A DNA stretch of 58,655 bases, taken from positions 1-58,655 of the forward strand of contig CADCKD010000010.1 in NCBI GenBank assembly GCA_902801985.1, read 5' to 3'. Below are positions 1-9,769 of the stretch, one piece after another (within the stretch, counting starts at the first letter, position 1; every line of letters starts with the position of its first letter). Made by a program: the position numbers and the translations under genes. This stretch comes from an uncultured bacterium (GTDB taxonomy: Bacteria; Cyanobacteriota; Vampirovibrionia; Gastranaerophilales; Gastranaerophilaceae). The notes under the pieces were generated by a model. The model was not told where the DNA came from. It saw only the letters and a program-made list of their open reading frames with translations, and made no database searches.

Positions 1-1
1 C

Positions 2-1450
2 AAAATAAAAGACAAAAGTGTAATTGCTGACCAAATTGTAAAAAAAATGGATGCATTTCAGTATTATCTGGTAAAAAGTATTGAAAACTCTCAACCAAGA
101 ATTTTTTACGGGATAAAGTCACCTCATGGAATAAAGAGTTATATGGATTCCAGACACGAATATTATACCTTGGAAATTGCTAATTCTCTGGACAAAGCTA
201 TATCAAATAAAAAATATATAAATCATTTAACAAAGGTTTCTAAACACGACGGTGAAACAAATTATTATATGCCTTACGTTATGGAACCGGGTCATATGAT
301 TGTAAAAGATTACGATATAATAAATTTGTATAGTGATATTGTTTCTTACAACGATGAAATGTTGAAGTATATGCGTATAGTGTCCCTATCACTAAGTTTC
401 AGTGCCAAGATAAAACACAATGGCAAAATTCATGAGATTGAGATGATACCTGAACTTCGTTCTACCGGACCTTTGACAATAGAATATCGCTTATATGCTC
501 CTAATGTATTTTACAAGGATAATTCTAAAAATTACATAAAAAATTGGTACGCATTTAAAGACGAAGAGCAGTATGTAAAATGGCTTTTATATTGTTATGC
601 AGACATTTTAAAAGTCATTTATCCTGATGATGCTTTTGAATACAATCCTATAAAGATTTTCAAAAGAACATTACAATTAACTGATATGGTTGCTCCTGTT
701 TTAGGGGATGCTCAGACACAAGAAATTTATAATTACATATATGAAAATCTGCAAAATAGAGATATTCAGTTACTAAACGAATATCTCAATATTTCAGACA
801 TTCTAGCGCATACATTCAAGGCCGGTAAAATGTTCTCAAGTTTCAAGACCGATAAAAAAATTGTTCCAATGGCGCAAATTTTAGATTCGGTTGTAAAAGA
901 AATGAAGCAAAGAGGGAATATTAGACCTGAAGATATGAAAATACTGGAGGACTACGTAACTGTTGATATCAAGAGCCAATTATCTGCTGTATCGCATGAA
1001 GTGGTTGCCAAAAAACAAAAAGAAGAACTAGATGATAAATTCAAAAATGTAATAACTCCACTGATTAGCAAGATAGCGCTTTATACTGTAACGGATGCTG
1101 ATAAAATGCATTCTATTATAGATAAATTAAAGAATATATATATTCATGCGGGTTTCCATTATGTCTCTTTGTCTGTTGCAAATTCAAATACCTTTTACGT
1201 TGAAAAGGATGAATTTACAAGCAATATAAAAGATTTCAAAGATTTTGCGATAAAAAATAATTTGGCTGAAGATATGAATTTTAAAGTTTTACCAAAAGAC
1301 CAAATCCCAAGAAATTTATTAAAATATCGTGTTTGGGTTAGATATAATCCGACCAAGGAACAGGAAGCTTACTTTAATCAAATAAAACAAACTCTTTTAG
1401 AAAATCGAAATGAATTCAAATTAAATCAAAAAAGATTTTTCGTAAAATAA
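2..1450 (+). CDS. Unknown protein, 5'-truncated by the window edge
   Basis: The frame is open from the first bases of the window and the first in-frame ATG is at 47, so the true start probably lies upstream. The visible part is about 480 residues, soluble, and rich in Lys, Asn and Tyr, with no signal peptide or membrane segment in what can be seen. The middle (roughly residues 220-340) looks helical, with many charged residues, and the C-terminus is basic. I recognise no domain or catalytic motif. It ends 5 bases before the stop of the convergent flippase gene. That it is a real gene is supported by its length and by protein-like composition; its function is unknown. Confidence 0.6.
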   Translation, partial: KIKDKSVIADQIVKKMDAFQYYLVKSIENSQPRIFYGIKSPHGIKSYMDSRHEYYTLEIANSLDKAISNKKYINHLTKVSKHDGETNYYMPYVMEPGHMIVKDYDIINLYSDIVSYNDEMLKYMRIVSLSLSFSAKIKHNGKIHEIEMIPELRSTGPLTIEYRLYAPNVFYKDNSKNYIKNWYAFKDEEQYVKWLLYCYADILKVIYPDDAFEYNPIKIFKRTLQLTDMVAPVLGDAQTQEIYNYIYENLQNRDIQLLNEYLNISDILAHTFKAGKMFSSFKTDKKIVPMAQILDSVVKEMKQRGNIRPEDMKILEDYVTVDIKSQLSAVSHEVVAKKQKEELDDKFKNVITPLISKIALYTVTDADKMHSIIDKLKNIYIHAGFHYVSLSVANSNTFYVEKDEFTSNIKDFKDFAIKNNLAEDMNFKVLPKDQIPRNLLKYRVWVRYNPTKEQEAYFNQIKQTLLENRNEFKLNQKRFFVK

Positions 1451-1454
1451 CGTT

Positions 1455-2906
1455 TTATTTAAGTATTTGTTTTTTATAAATCACGCAAGCCAAATATAAT
1501 AAAACGATATATAAGAATATTTTGTCTAAAATGAGAATTTCTACAGCGTTTGAAGGCATTGAAATTGCCTTGAAGATGAAATGTACAATTCCATATACAA
1601 TTAAACCCAATATAATAATTATTACAGTAGATTTTAATATTTTAAAAAAGTTTATGTATTCAAAGTTTTTAAATTTTATGCAAGAGTTTATTGCAACCAG
1701 AAGAAATTCTGTAATTAAAATTGCAGATCCTGCGCCGATATATGCATATTTATTTATTAATACAATATTCAAGATAATTGCCAATATTGTTGTAAGAATT
1801 GCAATTATCATTTCAATATAAGTTTTATTTTTAAGGTGATATTTGGATGTTAAAAGTTTTAAGAATTCATGAATATATGCTGCAGTTGCAAGCAGCGGAA
1901 GTATAATTGCTCCAAGGTGATACTCAGGAGGGAAGAGTAATTTTGTAATATCCTTGTAAAAATAGCAGAAAGTTAATACTAATGGGAATATGCAAAAAAT
2001 GAAAAGTTGTATAATGTTTGTCCAGTATACATTTATTGGGAGTTTATGCTCATATTTACTTACAAGTTCAGGGAAGCTTGCAAATGCAAATACAGAACCG
2101 ATCGGTTGTATAAAGTTATATGCAAATAGTGAAAAAATCCCGATAATCGCTGTATATGTATATAATGAAGCATTTTGAAAATATAATTTTGAAAAATGAA
2201 ATACCAACCAATAACAAATATTTGTCAATATTAGTGGAGATGCATATTTTATAGTTTCTTTCAACATCGGAGAGTTTATTTCTGTTTTAAATTTTATTTT
2301 AAAATTAGTTTGTTTGATTACAAATAAATCTACTGCAATTACTGCTATATTCATCGCCAAAAGCAACGATCCTGCATTTGGCACGCTCTTTGCAAGGATT
2401 AAAAATATTCCGATAAATGAGGTTTGATATAATAATAAACTAATTGTATACAACAGCGGTTTATTGATAACTCGCAAATATTGATATAACAATTGTCTTA
2501 AACCGCATGGGACAACCAAACTTATGGTTAAAATAAAGGTAATTGTATCAAATCCCAAATGTGTTTGTATTGTATTTTTTAAAATGCAGTATATAAAAAT
2601 TACTATTGCGTATGCAATTGATGTTATCCATAAAAGATTAGAATAAAAATCTTCAATTTTATTTTTTATGGTGTATTTTTCGTGAAATCTTAAAATAGAT
2701 TTTGTTATCCAGTCAGAAGATGCAGTACATATTATATTTAGCACTTGTATTGCAATAAAATATATACTCATTTCCTTTATGGAAAGTATATTCGCAAATA
2801 ATGGTACAATGATTAGTGTGTAAATCATGACCAATATTTTTGATGGAATATAGCTTATTGTTTGCTTGAATATATCAAAGTAATTTTGTTTGCTTACATT
2901 TTCCAT
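1455..2906 (-). CDS. Wzx-like polysaccharide flippase (MOP superfamily)
   Basis: This 483-residue protein has about twelve to fourteen hydrophobic segments spread along its whole length with short charged loops. The pattern and size fit the oligosaccharidyl-lipid/polysaccharide exporter families (MVF/Wzx/MATE fold), which flip undecaprenyl-linked glycans across the inner membrane. The N-terminal part before the first helix contains FDIFKQTISYIPSKILVMIY, typical of these flippases. No glycosyltransferase cluster is visible beside it, although the divergent downstream neighbour is a sugar-type O-acetyltransferase, which is compatible with surface glycan work. The family call rests on topology and length; the substrate cannot be told from sequence. 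Confidence 0.7.
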   Translation of the reverse strand: MENVSKQNYFDIFKQTISYIPSKILVMIYTLIIVPLFANILSIKEMSIYFIAIQVLNIICTASSDWITKSILRFHEKYTIKNKIEDFYSNLLWITSIAYAIVIFIYCILKNTIQTHLGFDTITFILTISLVVPCGLRQLLYQYLRVINKPLLYTISLLLYQTSFIGIFLILAKSVPNAGSLLLAMNIAVIAVDLFVIKQTNFKIKFKTEINSPMLKETIKYASPLILTNICYWLVFHFSKLYFQNASLYTYTAIIGIFSLFAYNFIQPIGSVFAFASFPELVSKYEHKLPINVYWTNIIQLFIFCIFPLVLTFCYFYKDITKLLFPPEYHLGAIILPLLATAAYIHEFLKLLTSKYHLKNKTYIEMIIAILTTILAIILNIVLINKYAYIGAGSAILITEFLLVAINSCIKFKNFEYINFFKILKSTVIIIILGLIVYGIVHFIFKAISMPSNAVEILILDKIFLYIVLLYLACVIYKKQILK

Positions 2907-2985
2907 AGTAATAATTATATCATGTAAAATATTTTATTTTTAGTTATTATAATAAAGAAGATTATTTATAGTTTGGGATGTAGTG

Positions 2986-3558
2986 ATGAATATAGATTTA
3001 AAAGAATTTTATTCGAAAATGGCATCAGGTGAACTGGTAGAAGGTGAAATGTTAGAATATTTCCATAAATTAAGTCAGGAAGCCATAAAAATTACTATGG
3101 AAATTAATAATAAATATCATACAGAAAAAGAAATTGTAAAATTGTTTTCAAAGTTGACGGCAAAGGAAATAGATTCATCTTTTCGTTTGTTCCCGCCTTT
3201 TTACACAGATTGCGGTAAAAATATAACTGTTGGCAAAAATGTTTTTATAAATGCATGCTGTAAATTCCAAGATCAAGGCGGAATAGTTATTGGTGATGGT
3301 GTTTTAATCGGTCATAATGTTACATTGGCAACTTTAAATCATGATCAAAGGCCTGAATTTAGGCAAAATATTTATCCAAAACCAATAAAAATAGGTAATA
3401 ATGTCTGGGTCGGATCGAATGCTACCATTCTTGGAGGGGTAAGTATAGGCGATGGAGCAATCGTGGGAGCTAATGCTTTAGTAAATAAAGATGTTCCTCC
3501 AAATACAATTGTTGCAGGTATTCCTGCAAAAGTAATCAGAAAAATCACAGAAAAATAA
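2986..3558 (+). CDS. Hexapeptide-repeat O-acetyltransferase (maltose/galactoside acetyltransferase type)
   Basis: Predicted to transfer acetyl from acetyl-CoA to a hydroxyl of a sugar or similar acceptor. The roughly 190-residue length, the N-terminal helical part and the C-terminal left-handed beta-helix with isoleucine-patch repeats (IGDGVLIGHNV, IGNNVWVGSNATILGGV, IGDGAIVGANALV) are those of the LacA/Maa/NodL group. The residues around NHDQRPE match the catalytic-His loop of that family. A GTG at 2983 directly precedes ATG 2986; I prefer the ATG. A possible -10 box TATAAT sits at 2948-2953, about 26 bases before the start counted from the likely transcription start. The acceptor is unknown. 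Confidence 0.85.
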   Translation: MNIDLKEFYSKMASGELVEGEMLEYFHKLSQEAIKITMEINNKYHTEKEIVKLFSKLTAKEIDSSFRLFPPFYTDCGKNITVGKNVFINACCKFQDQGGIVIGDGVLIGHNVTLATLNHDQRPEFRQNIYPKPIKIGNNVWVGSNATILGGVSIGDGAIVGANALVNKDVPPNTIVAGIPAKVIRKITEK

Positions 3559-3576
3559 TTGTTTCAAAACTTTTGT

Positions 3577-5043
3577 CTATTCTGCTCTTGATAGTGCAGC
3601 ATCTAAGGATACAAAATCTCTGCCGTAAAGATCCGAAAATCCCCAATGAATCATTTTAACTCCGGGTCTTAATGGATTTGAGTATTTCGCATGCCCATTA
3701 TCTACAATAAGAATTCTTCCGGTTTGGGCATCTTTCATAAAGTTTTCATTGAAACAGTCTGTTATGTATACCCCCAGTTTTGCCAAAGGTTTTAGCTCTT
3801 TTTTGAGTGCGGTATCTTCAAAAATAACCCCATAATCATCCATTCTATTTGCCGGTTTTAGGTGTTCTCCTTTTATGAACGGATATACAACCGCATTCGA
3901 ACCGTAATCGTAGAACTTCATATCAGGAACATTTTTGCAGCCGTTGCTTTTAAGGTAATAATCAACAACAGCGTTTAAAAACGGCGAATCAGATCTCATC
4001 GCAGAATTTTCTTTGTTTACAACGTTTTGGCAAGTTTTAGCTAAATCGTTAAACATTTCCATGGTAACAAAATATCTGTTTTTTGCCCCTTCAGGGTCGA
4101 GCGCAAAAAGCATCTTTGTTGAATATGGACGTAAAATTGGTGAATATTTGTAATTTTTACCGTTTACTTCAATTGTTGTGGGCTTCATATGCCTTAAAAA
4201 AGGTATTTCTTTTTCCAAAGCGGCTTTTTCTTCCGGTGTTTTCGCTTTTAAGTATGCGGAAATTTTCGCTTTTATAAAGTCTTTTGCAAATCTTGCAGGA
4301 TTTATAGCAATTTTCTTAGCTTCCGGATATTTTGCACAAAAAGCTTCACTATCTTCCATAAAGTCGCGAAATGCAATAAATTCTTTTACAAGTTGAGATT
4401 CTCTAACTTTTTGAGTTAAGGCTCTAAAATCTTCAATTGTTCCGATTTCTGAAGGGATTTTCCCTATTACAAAATCTGTTGAACCTGTTGTTTTAAGACT
4501 TTTTTGTTTCAATGTTTCAATCATCAGGTTTGGTGAAATTTTTACCATATCGTCAACTGTTACATTGTTATTTTCAAAAATTTCTTTTTTAAAGTATCTT
4601 TCATAAGCTCTTTGATAGCCGTATTTGTGATAATACCACTCTTTAAATGCATCTTTACCGCCGATTTTTTTAAGCAATACAGATGTGATTTTATCTGCTT
4701 TTTTAGGATCTTTTGTTATTTCTTCGATAAAATTTTTAGAAAAATCTTCATTTTTTGTTATGCCAAATAGGAATTCAGAAATTTGTTTTGGCTTAGCTTC
4801 TGTATCTTTAACAAATGCGAAATAGCTTTTCCCGCTTTTTACAAATTGCTTGTATAGGGAAGTTTTTTCAAGGTCTTTTACTACTCTTATCCCGCCAAGA
4901 AAGCTCGGATGAATTTGATAATTCCTCAATTCTGTAATGTTGTAATTCGGAGCCTGAACATTCTTTCTAAAAGGAACAATTATACCGTAGTTTTGGGAAT
5001 AAGAATTTGAGTATTTATATTCCTGAATTCTGTTTATTTGCAT
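3577..5043 (-). CDS. Unknown protein with protein-kinase-like C-terminal motifs
   Basis: A 488-residue soluble protein starting with a polar Asn/Ser/Tyr-rich tail (MQINRIQEYKYSNSYSQN) like that of its neighbour gpmI. No membrane segments are seen. Near the C-terminus, ITDCFNENF (Asp429, Asn434) is followed after about 14 residues by ILIVDNG (Asp448). That spacing copies the catalytic loop (D-x4-N) and metal-binding DFG Asp of protein-kinase and aminoglycoside-kinase folds, and the preceding VVYPFIKGEHL resembles a hinge. I cannot identify a glycine-rich loop or ion-pair Lys, so kinase activity is only a suggestion. AGGAGA lies 6 bases before the ATG. It lies 9 bases downstream of gpmI and is probably co-transcribed with it. 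Confidence 0.7.
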   Translation of the reverse strand: MQINRIQEYKYSNSYSQNYGIIVPFRKNVQAPNYNITELRNYQIHPSFLGGIRVVKDLEKTSLYKQFVKSGKSYFAFVKDTEAKPKQISEFLFGITKNEDFSKNFIEEITKDPKKADKITSVLLKKIGGKDAFKEWYYHKYGYQRAYERYFKKEIFENNNVTVDDMVKISPNLMIETLKQKSLKTTGSTDFVIGKIPSEIGTIEDFRALTQKVRESQLVKEFIAFRDFMEDSEAFCAKYPEAKKIAINPARFAKDFIKAKISAYLKAKTPEEKAALEKEIPFLRHMKPTTIEVNGKNYKYSPILRPYSTKMLFALDPEGAKNRYFVTMEMFNDLAKTCQNVVNKENSAMRSDSPFLNAVVDYYLKSNGCKNVPDMKFYDYGSNAVVYPFIKGEHLKPANRMDDYGVIFEDTALKKELKPLAKLGVYITDCFNENFMKDAQTGRILIVDNGHAKYSNPLRPGVKMIHWGFSDLYGRDFVSLDAALSRAE

Positions 5044-5052
5044 TATTTTCTC

Positions 5053-6759
5053 CTATACTTCTTTCATTTTAAATAAAGAATCATACATAACACTTGGTGT
5101 TTTGGCACCTTTTAGCGCATCAAGGAAACTTGGTGCAACCCTATTGATTGCTGCATCAGCGGCATTATCAAGGAATAAACTTCCGTCTGCAATAGCACTT
5201 TCCATACCAGGAAGAACTGAAATGAACGGTACAGGATTATTTGTATGACCTCCATGAGTCAAATCTTCAATATTGCCGTGGTCTGCGGTTATGATTGTTG
5301 CAATATCTTCTTCTCTTGCTTTAGTTATAATTTGTCTGAGAACCCTTGTATCCAAAAGTTCAAGCATGTCTCTTGCTTTTTCATAATTTGCTTCGTGCCC
5401 TATCATATCAGGATTTGCAAAGTTAACTATCATTCCTTTAGATTTAGCTCTTTTTATCCAGTTTAGAACTGTATCTTTTAATATTCCGGCTTCCATTTTT
5501 GGAGTTAGTTTTTCATGGTCTGAAGCCGGGAAGAAATAACTGGTATCAGAAAATCTTATGTGTTTTTTACCGTCAAAGAAGAATGTTACGTGTGCTTGTT
5601 TTTCTGTTTCTGCTGCAACCCATGGATAGAATTTTTGGTCATTTAATGTTTGAGTCAAAGTATTTGAATGCACTTTAACCGGAAAAGCAACAGGAAGATG
5701 ATATGATGGATCATATTCTGTCATACAAACAAAATTTATATCCTCAAGCCTTTTTTGCCCTTCTAAAAACGGAGCTGTACATTCTTCTTGAGTAATAGCA
5801 TCAGTCAACTGTCTTGTTCTGTCATTTCTGTAATTCGTGAATATTACACTGTCTCCGTTTTTAATCGGTTCAAAGCCTTCTAATTTTACCGGTGGCATAT
5901 CTTTCTCAAGATATTTACCGGATTCTTTTGTGAAAGTATGCAATTTACGGTATATTTCTTCAAAAGTTTTTGCTTCGTGTTCGGCTTTGCCGTTTACCAA
6001 AAGATCATAAGCAACACCTGTTTTTGACCAGTCTCTTGCTCTATCCATTGGATACTTCATACCGATAAATGATGCTACCTGATCGTAACCATATTCTTTT
6101 AATATTGCATTTGTCTTGTTAATATAATCAATTGCTGTACCTTCTTTTACATCACGCCCATCTAAAAATGCGTGGACTTTAAGTTTTTCAATTCCTCTTG
6201 CTCCTGCCATTTTGATTAGCTCGAAAAGATGAGCAGTAGAACTGTGAACATACCCATCACTAAGTAACGTCATCAAATGAAGTGTACTTTTGTTATCTTG
6301 TACGTGCTGCATTGCGTCTATAAAAGGTTTTACTCCCCTAAAACTTCTGTCTTTAATAGCTTCATCAATAATCATCAAATCTTGAGGTATCATTCTGCCG
6401 GCACCAAGATTGTTGTGTCCTACTTCTGAGCTTCCTGCAAGTTTTGGAGGCAGACCTACATATGTTCCTGAGGCTTCAATTGGTCTGAACAATGTGTCTC
6501 CGGAAGAATTTGATGTTAATGATTTAAAAAACGGCATATATGCTTCACTAAACGGGTTTTTTCTTCCGCCTTCCTTTAAACCAAAGCCATCTAAAATCAT
6601 TAATAAAACTTTATCATAACGTCTGGGTAGTGCCCCGAATGTTATATTTCCGGCAGAAGACTGAGAGTTGTGTTTTACAGAATTCTTACGGCTGTTTTGA
6701 TTTCTGTTTAACGATCTTGATGAATATGCGTTTGATGCGTTGATGCTGTTTATTCTCAC
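5053..6759 (-). CDS. gpmI: 2,3-bisphosphoglycerate-independent phosphoglycerate mutase with N-terminal extension
   Basis: Interconverts 3- and 2-phosphoglycerate in glycolysis and gluconeogenesis. The alkaline-phosphatase-fold enzyme begins at about residue 48 (KVLLMILDGFG). The phosphoserine motif is AGSSEVGHNNLGAGR with Ser111 as nucleophile. FLDGRDV, FTNYRNDR and the C-terminal ITADHGN metal-site motif are all present. The total of 568 residues exceeds the usual ~510 because of a 45-residue Ser/Asn-rich head containing NITFGA at 38-43, absent from textbook GpmI. The start is a GTG preceded by GGAGGG at good spacing. A downstream start would remove the head, but the strong ribosome site argues that the head is made. 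Confidence 0.95.
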   Translation of the reverse strand: MRINSINASNAYSSRSLNRNQNSRKNSVKHNSQSSAGNITFGALPRRYDKVLLMILDGFGLKEGGRKNPFSEAYMPFFKSLTSNSSGDTLFRPIEASGTYVGLPPKLAGSSEVGHNNLGAGRMIPQDLMIIDEAIKDRSFRGVKPFIDAMQHVQDNKSTLHLMTLLSDGYVHSSTAHLFELIKMAGARGIEKLKVHAFLDGRDVKEGTAIDYINKTNAILKEYGYDQVASFIGMKYPMDRARDWSKTGVAYDLLVNGKAEHEAKTFEEIYRKLHTFTKESGKYLEKDMPPVKLEGFEPIKNGDSVIFTNYRNDRTRQLTDAITQEECTAPFLEGQKRLEDINFVCMTEYDPSYHLPVAFPVKVHSNTLTQTLNDQKFYPWVAAETEKQAHVTFFFDGKKHIRFSDTSYFFPASDHEKLTPKMEAGILKDTVLNWIKRAKSKGMIVNFANPDMIGHEANYEKARDMLELLDTRVLRQIITKAREEDIATIITADHGNIEDLTHGGHTNNPVPFISVLPGMESAIADGSLFLDNAADAAINRVAPSFLDALKGAKTPSVMYDSLFKMKEV

Positions 6760-6929
6760 TATTTATCCCTCCAAAACGACTGATTAAAACTGGTATGTAA
6801 TCTTATGGTAAATACTTTTGTATATCCTTTACTATATCGTAAACAACATTTTAATAAAACTAATTTACAAAATTTTTTTTATAAAAGTTTACATAAAATA
6901 TCGGTTTGAATTCTTTTTATATTAACAAT

Positions 6930-6957
6930 TTGACGGATTTTGAAAAAAATGTACAAT
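6930..6957 (+). promoter_or_regulatory. Sigma-70 promoter, predicted leaderless
   Basis: TTGACG at 6930-6935, a 16-base spacer and TACAAT at 6952-6957. Only seven bases separate the -10 box from the GH35 ATG, so transcription would begin at or one base from the start codon. No Shine-Dalgarno is present before that ATG. Confidence 0.6.
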
Positions 6958-6964
6958 AGAATAG

Positions 6965-9382
6965 ATGGAAGTCACTTTTGATAAATATTCTTTATTCATT
7001 GATGGGAAGCGAGTTTTTATAAAAAGCGGAGCTTTTCATTATTTCCGTACTCCAGGGGAGAAAATGGCTCGCGATCGTTTTTTGAAAATGAAAGCGGGAG
7101 GATATAATACTGTAGATTTGTATTTTAATTGGAATTATCATAGTGCTAAACCGGGAGTATATGATTTTAGCGGTGTAAAGGATGTCAGAAAAGTTTTAAA
7201 AGCGGCGAAAGACGCCGGGTTATATGTAATTGCTCGCCCCGGACCATTTATTAATGCTGAAGTTAATGCCGGCGGGCTTCCTTTTTGGCTTTTGAGAATG
7301 GAAGATGTTACCCCTCGTAATCGAATTGGTACGGAATACAAGTATTCTCCAAAATATATGGAATATATAGCAGAGTGGTACAATCAGATTATTCCTATAA
7401 TAAACGAATTTGATAATGTAATTCTTTTTCAGATAGAAAATGAGTACGCCACAGATACTATGGAAGAAGATTATATGCGTGAATTGTATAAAATGGCGCG
7501 AGAACGCGGAATAAGATGTCCTATTTTTCACAATGATGCATATTTTGCAGGGCTATGGGCTGATTGTTTGGATATTTATGCTCTTGATTTGTATCCTTAT
7601 ATAAATCCTAACCAAAATTGGAAACAGGATAGTTTTTGTTTTGATACTCTGGATAATGTGGAAGAAATCTTTAGGGGGGCAAAAGAAAATTCTCCTCCCT
7701 TTATTGCAGAGATGCAATCGGGATGGTTTGATAAGTGGGACGGCTCAGGGTATAAGCATATTAGAGAGGCTCTAGGAGATGAGCACATAAATATAATGAC
7801 AAAAACCGCTCTTTCTCAAGGGGTTACGTTATTCAATCATTATATGGCAGCAGGAGGCACAAATTGGGATGATTTAGCTTGTGATGAGGTTTATACCAGT
7901 TATGAATTCTGTGCACCGTTGGATGAATTTGGTGTCCCTCAAAGTAATTATTTTAAAGCTAAGGAATTGAATTATTTTCTGGATTCTTTTGATTTGACCT
8001 GCACTGAACCAAAAGATTTTGATTTTTATCAGGAAAATATTTATGCAAAATTACGTCATGATTTGAACAATGATTGCGATTGGCTTTTTATTCGCAATAT
8101 GAATAACGAGGTTTCTCAAATAAATTTACCAAATGATAAGGTGATAAATTTAAAACCTTATGATATGAAAATCTGTCCTGTAAATTTAAGATTGAAGGCA
8201 TGTGACATTGAATTTTCAGATGTAGAAATTTTTGCCCGAATTGAGAATGATACAGAAGAAGCCTTGTTTTTGATTGCGGATAAGGATGCAAATTTGTATA
8301 TTAAAGATTATGGTATTGTTTTAGGGGATAAAAAAGATTATCAAAATCTCGTATTTGAGCGTGATGGTTTAAAAACACAAATAATATTTTTAACTAAAAA
8401 ACTTGCAGACAGAAGCTGGTTTTTAAAAGACAAAATGATATTTAATGCCGACTATGTCTTGCCAAACGGAGCAATTGCAGTTGAAAAAAGTACAGAAATT
8501 GCATATTTTGATCTGAAATATAAATTCGCAAAGAAAAATTGTATAGTAAAAGATTATGTCCCTGAGGTTAAACCGGAATTGTTAAAAATATCATCTATTG
8601 ATTTTTGTTCGCCGGAAATTGATATGGGGTATGATTATTCAAGATGGAAGAAGGTTGAAGGTAATACAGATTCTTTGTCCTGTGAATTGTATGACGAATT
8701 TGTATGGTATAAAGCGCAAATCCCGGATAATTTGACAGAGATTACAATCAGTGCAAGACATTTATTCGCAGTATATATTAACGGAAAAGAGGTTTTAAAT
8801 CGTAATAGCTACAAACTCGAAAAATTGCAAGAAGTACCCGAAACTATTTCTATTCCTTTAAATTCTCAAGTGCTTAAAAATAAAATTAATGAATTGACAA
8901 TACTTGTACAAAATTTAGGTTTCGATAAAGGTTTTTCAGGGGATACGAATAACCCTCGCGGGTTAGTAATTTTTGAAACTACTCCAAAAATTGATATTCA
9001 ATTCTATGTCTGTGAAAAACTTGCAATAGAACGTTCAAAAAAATGGGAAAGCGAAAACCCTTATTTGACAAAAATTACATGTGATTTTGATGTAGATATA
9101 AAAGAGAATGAATTTTTTGCAAAATATATTTCGTTTGAAGATTTTAACTGCAGACGTGCAACAATTTATCTTAATGGTGTTAAAATCGGCAGGTATATCA
9201 AAAGAACACACGTACAGGATAAATTTTATTTGATAAATGAATTTTTGAAACCTCACAATATATTGGAAGTTGTTGTTTGGGAAAAAGACCGAAATATAAA
9301 ATCTCCATGGGGCTTTAAATCTGATATGAAAAATGTTAAAATATTAATGGGTACATTCAAAAAATATCAGTTGTTTAAGTAA
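6965..9382 (+). CDS. Glycoside hydrolase family 35 beta-galactosidase
   Basis: Predicted to release terminal beta-galactose. The N-terminal TIM barrel shows the GH35 signatures SGAFHYFRTP at about 21-30, NTVDLYFNWNYH, RPGPFINAE, the acid/base in FQIENEY (Glu160) and the nucleophile in FIAEMQSGW (Glu249). The C-terminal half has beta-rich regions that resemble the jelly-roll domains of bacterial family members (for example ITISARHLFAVYINGKEV). At 805 residues it is a normal length. No signal peptide is visible, so it is probably cytoplasmic and acts on imported oligosaccharides. The gene has no Shine-Dalgarno and sits directly behind a -10 box. The downstream 123-residue gene follows after 15 bases and may share the transcript. 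Confidence 0.9.
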   Translation: MEVTFDKYSLFIDGKRVFIKSGAFHYFRTPGEKMARDRFLKMKAGGYNTVDLYFNWNYHSAKPGVYDFSGVKDVRKVLKAAKDAGLYVIARPGPFINAEVNAGGLPFWLLRMEDVTPRNRIGTEYKYSPKYMEYIAEWYNQIIPIINEFDNVILFQIENEYATDTMEEDYMRELYKMARERGIRCPIFHNDAYFAGLWADCLDIYALDLYPYINPNQNWKQDSFCFDTLDNVEEIFRGAKENSPPFIAEMQSGWFDKWDGSGYKHIREALGDEHINIMTKTALSQGVTLFNHYMAAGGTNWDDLACDEVYTSYEFCAPLDEFGVPQSNYFKAKELNYFLDSFDLTCTEPKDFDFYQENIYAKLRHDLNNDCDWLFIRNMNNEVSQINLPNDKVINLKPYDMKICPVNLRLKACDIEFSDVEIFARIENDTEEALFLIADKDANLYIKDYGIVLGDKKDYQNLVFERDGLKTQIIFLTKKLADRSWFLKDKMIFNADYVLPNGAIAVEKSTEIAYFDLKYKFAKKNCIVKDYVPEVKPELLKISSIDFCSPEIDMGYDYSRWKKVEGNTDSLSCELYDEFVWYKAQIPDNLTEITISARHLFAVYINGKEVLNRNSYKLEKLQEVPETISIPLNSQVLKNKINELTILVQNLGFDKGFSGDTNNPRGLVIFETTPKIDIQFYVCEKLAIERSKKWESENPYLTKITCDFDVDIKENEFFAKYISFEDFNCRRATIYLNGVKIGRYIKRTHVQDKFYLINEFLKPHNILEVVVWEKDRNIKSPWGFKSDMKNVKILMGTFKKYQLFK

Positions 9383-9397
9383 TTTAGGAGTTAAAAA

Positions 9398-9769
9398 ATG
9401 GCTATTGTTCCGGAGTTTTTGATTAAGAGAATTTATCAAAAAGGTTCATTAAAAAAGTTGGAAGACGGGGTGAGTCTTGTTTTGAAAAACGTTCTTGGAC
9501 CGGGACTTATCAGCGGTTTTAATTTCGTAAAAATAAACGGAGTTTTATTTGAGCCAAAGGATGTTAAATTTGTGACTAATGGGGTAGAATATTCCGGAAC
9601 TGACGTTTCCGAAGCAAATCCTGTTGTGTTCAGACTCGGTCAAATAGGTACCCTTATTATGAAAGGTAAAGATTGTATCGTTGACGGATTGAATGAAATT
9701 ATTATAGAAGCTATGAATCCGGAAGCAGGCAAAGTCCAATTATCTGTCGAAGATACAAAGAATGCTTAA
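9398..9769 (+). CDS. Conserved small hypothetical protein
   Basis: A 123-residue soluble protein, beta-rich, starting MAIVPEFLIKRIYQKGSL. It is preceded by AGGAG seven bases before ATG. I have a vague memory of similar proteins in other bacteria carrying unreliable names, so I give no function. It lies 15 bases after the GH35 gene on the same strand and convergent with the AsmA-like gene, whose stop codon abuts its own. It has no membrane segments, cysteine clusters or catalytic motifs that I can see. Confidence 0.65.
   Translation: MAIVPEFLIKRIYQKGSLKKLEDGVSLVLKNVLGPGLISGFNFVKINGVLFEPKDVKFVTNGVEYSGTDVSEANPVVFRLGQIGTLIMKGKDCIVDGLNEIIIEAMNPEAGKVQLSVEDTKNA

Noticed and set aside
7220-7531. 103-residue minus-strand frame opposite the GH35 gene
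   Set aside because: It lies wholly opposite a strongly supported gene and encodes nothing recognisable.
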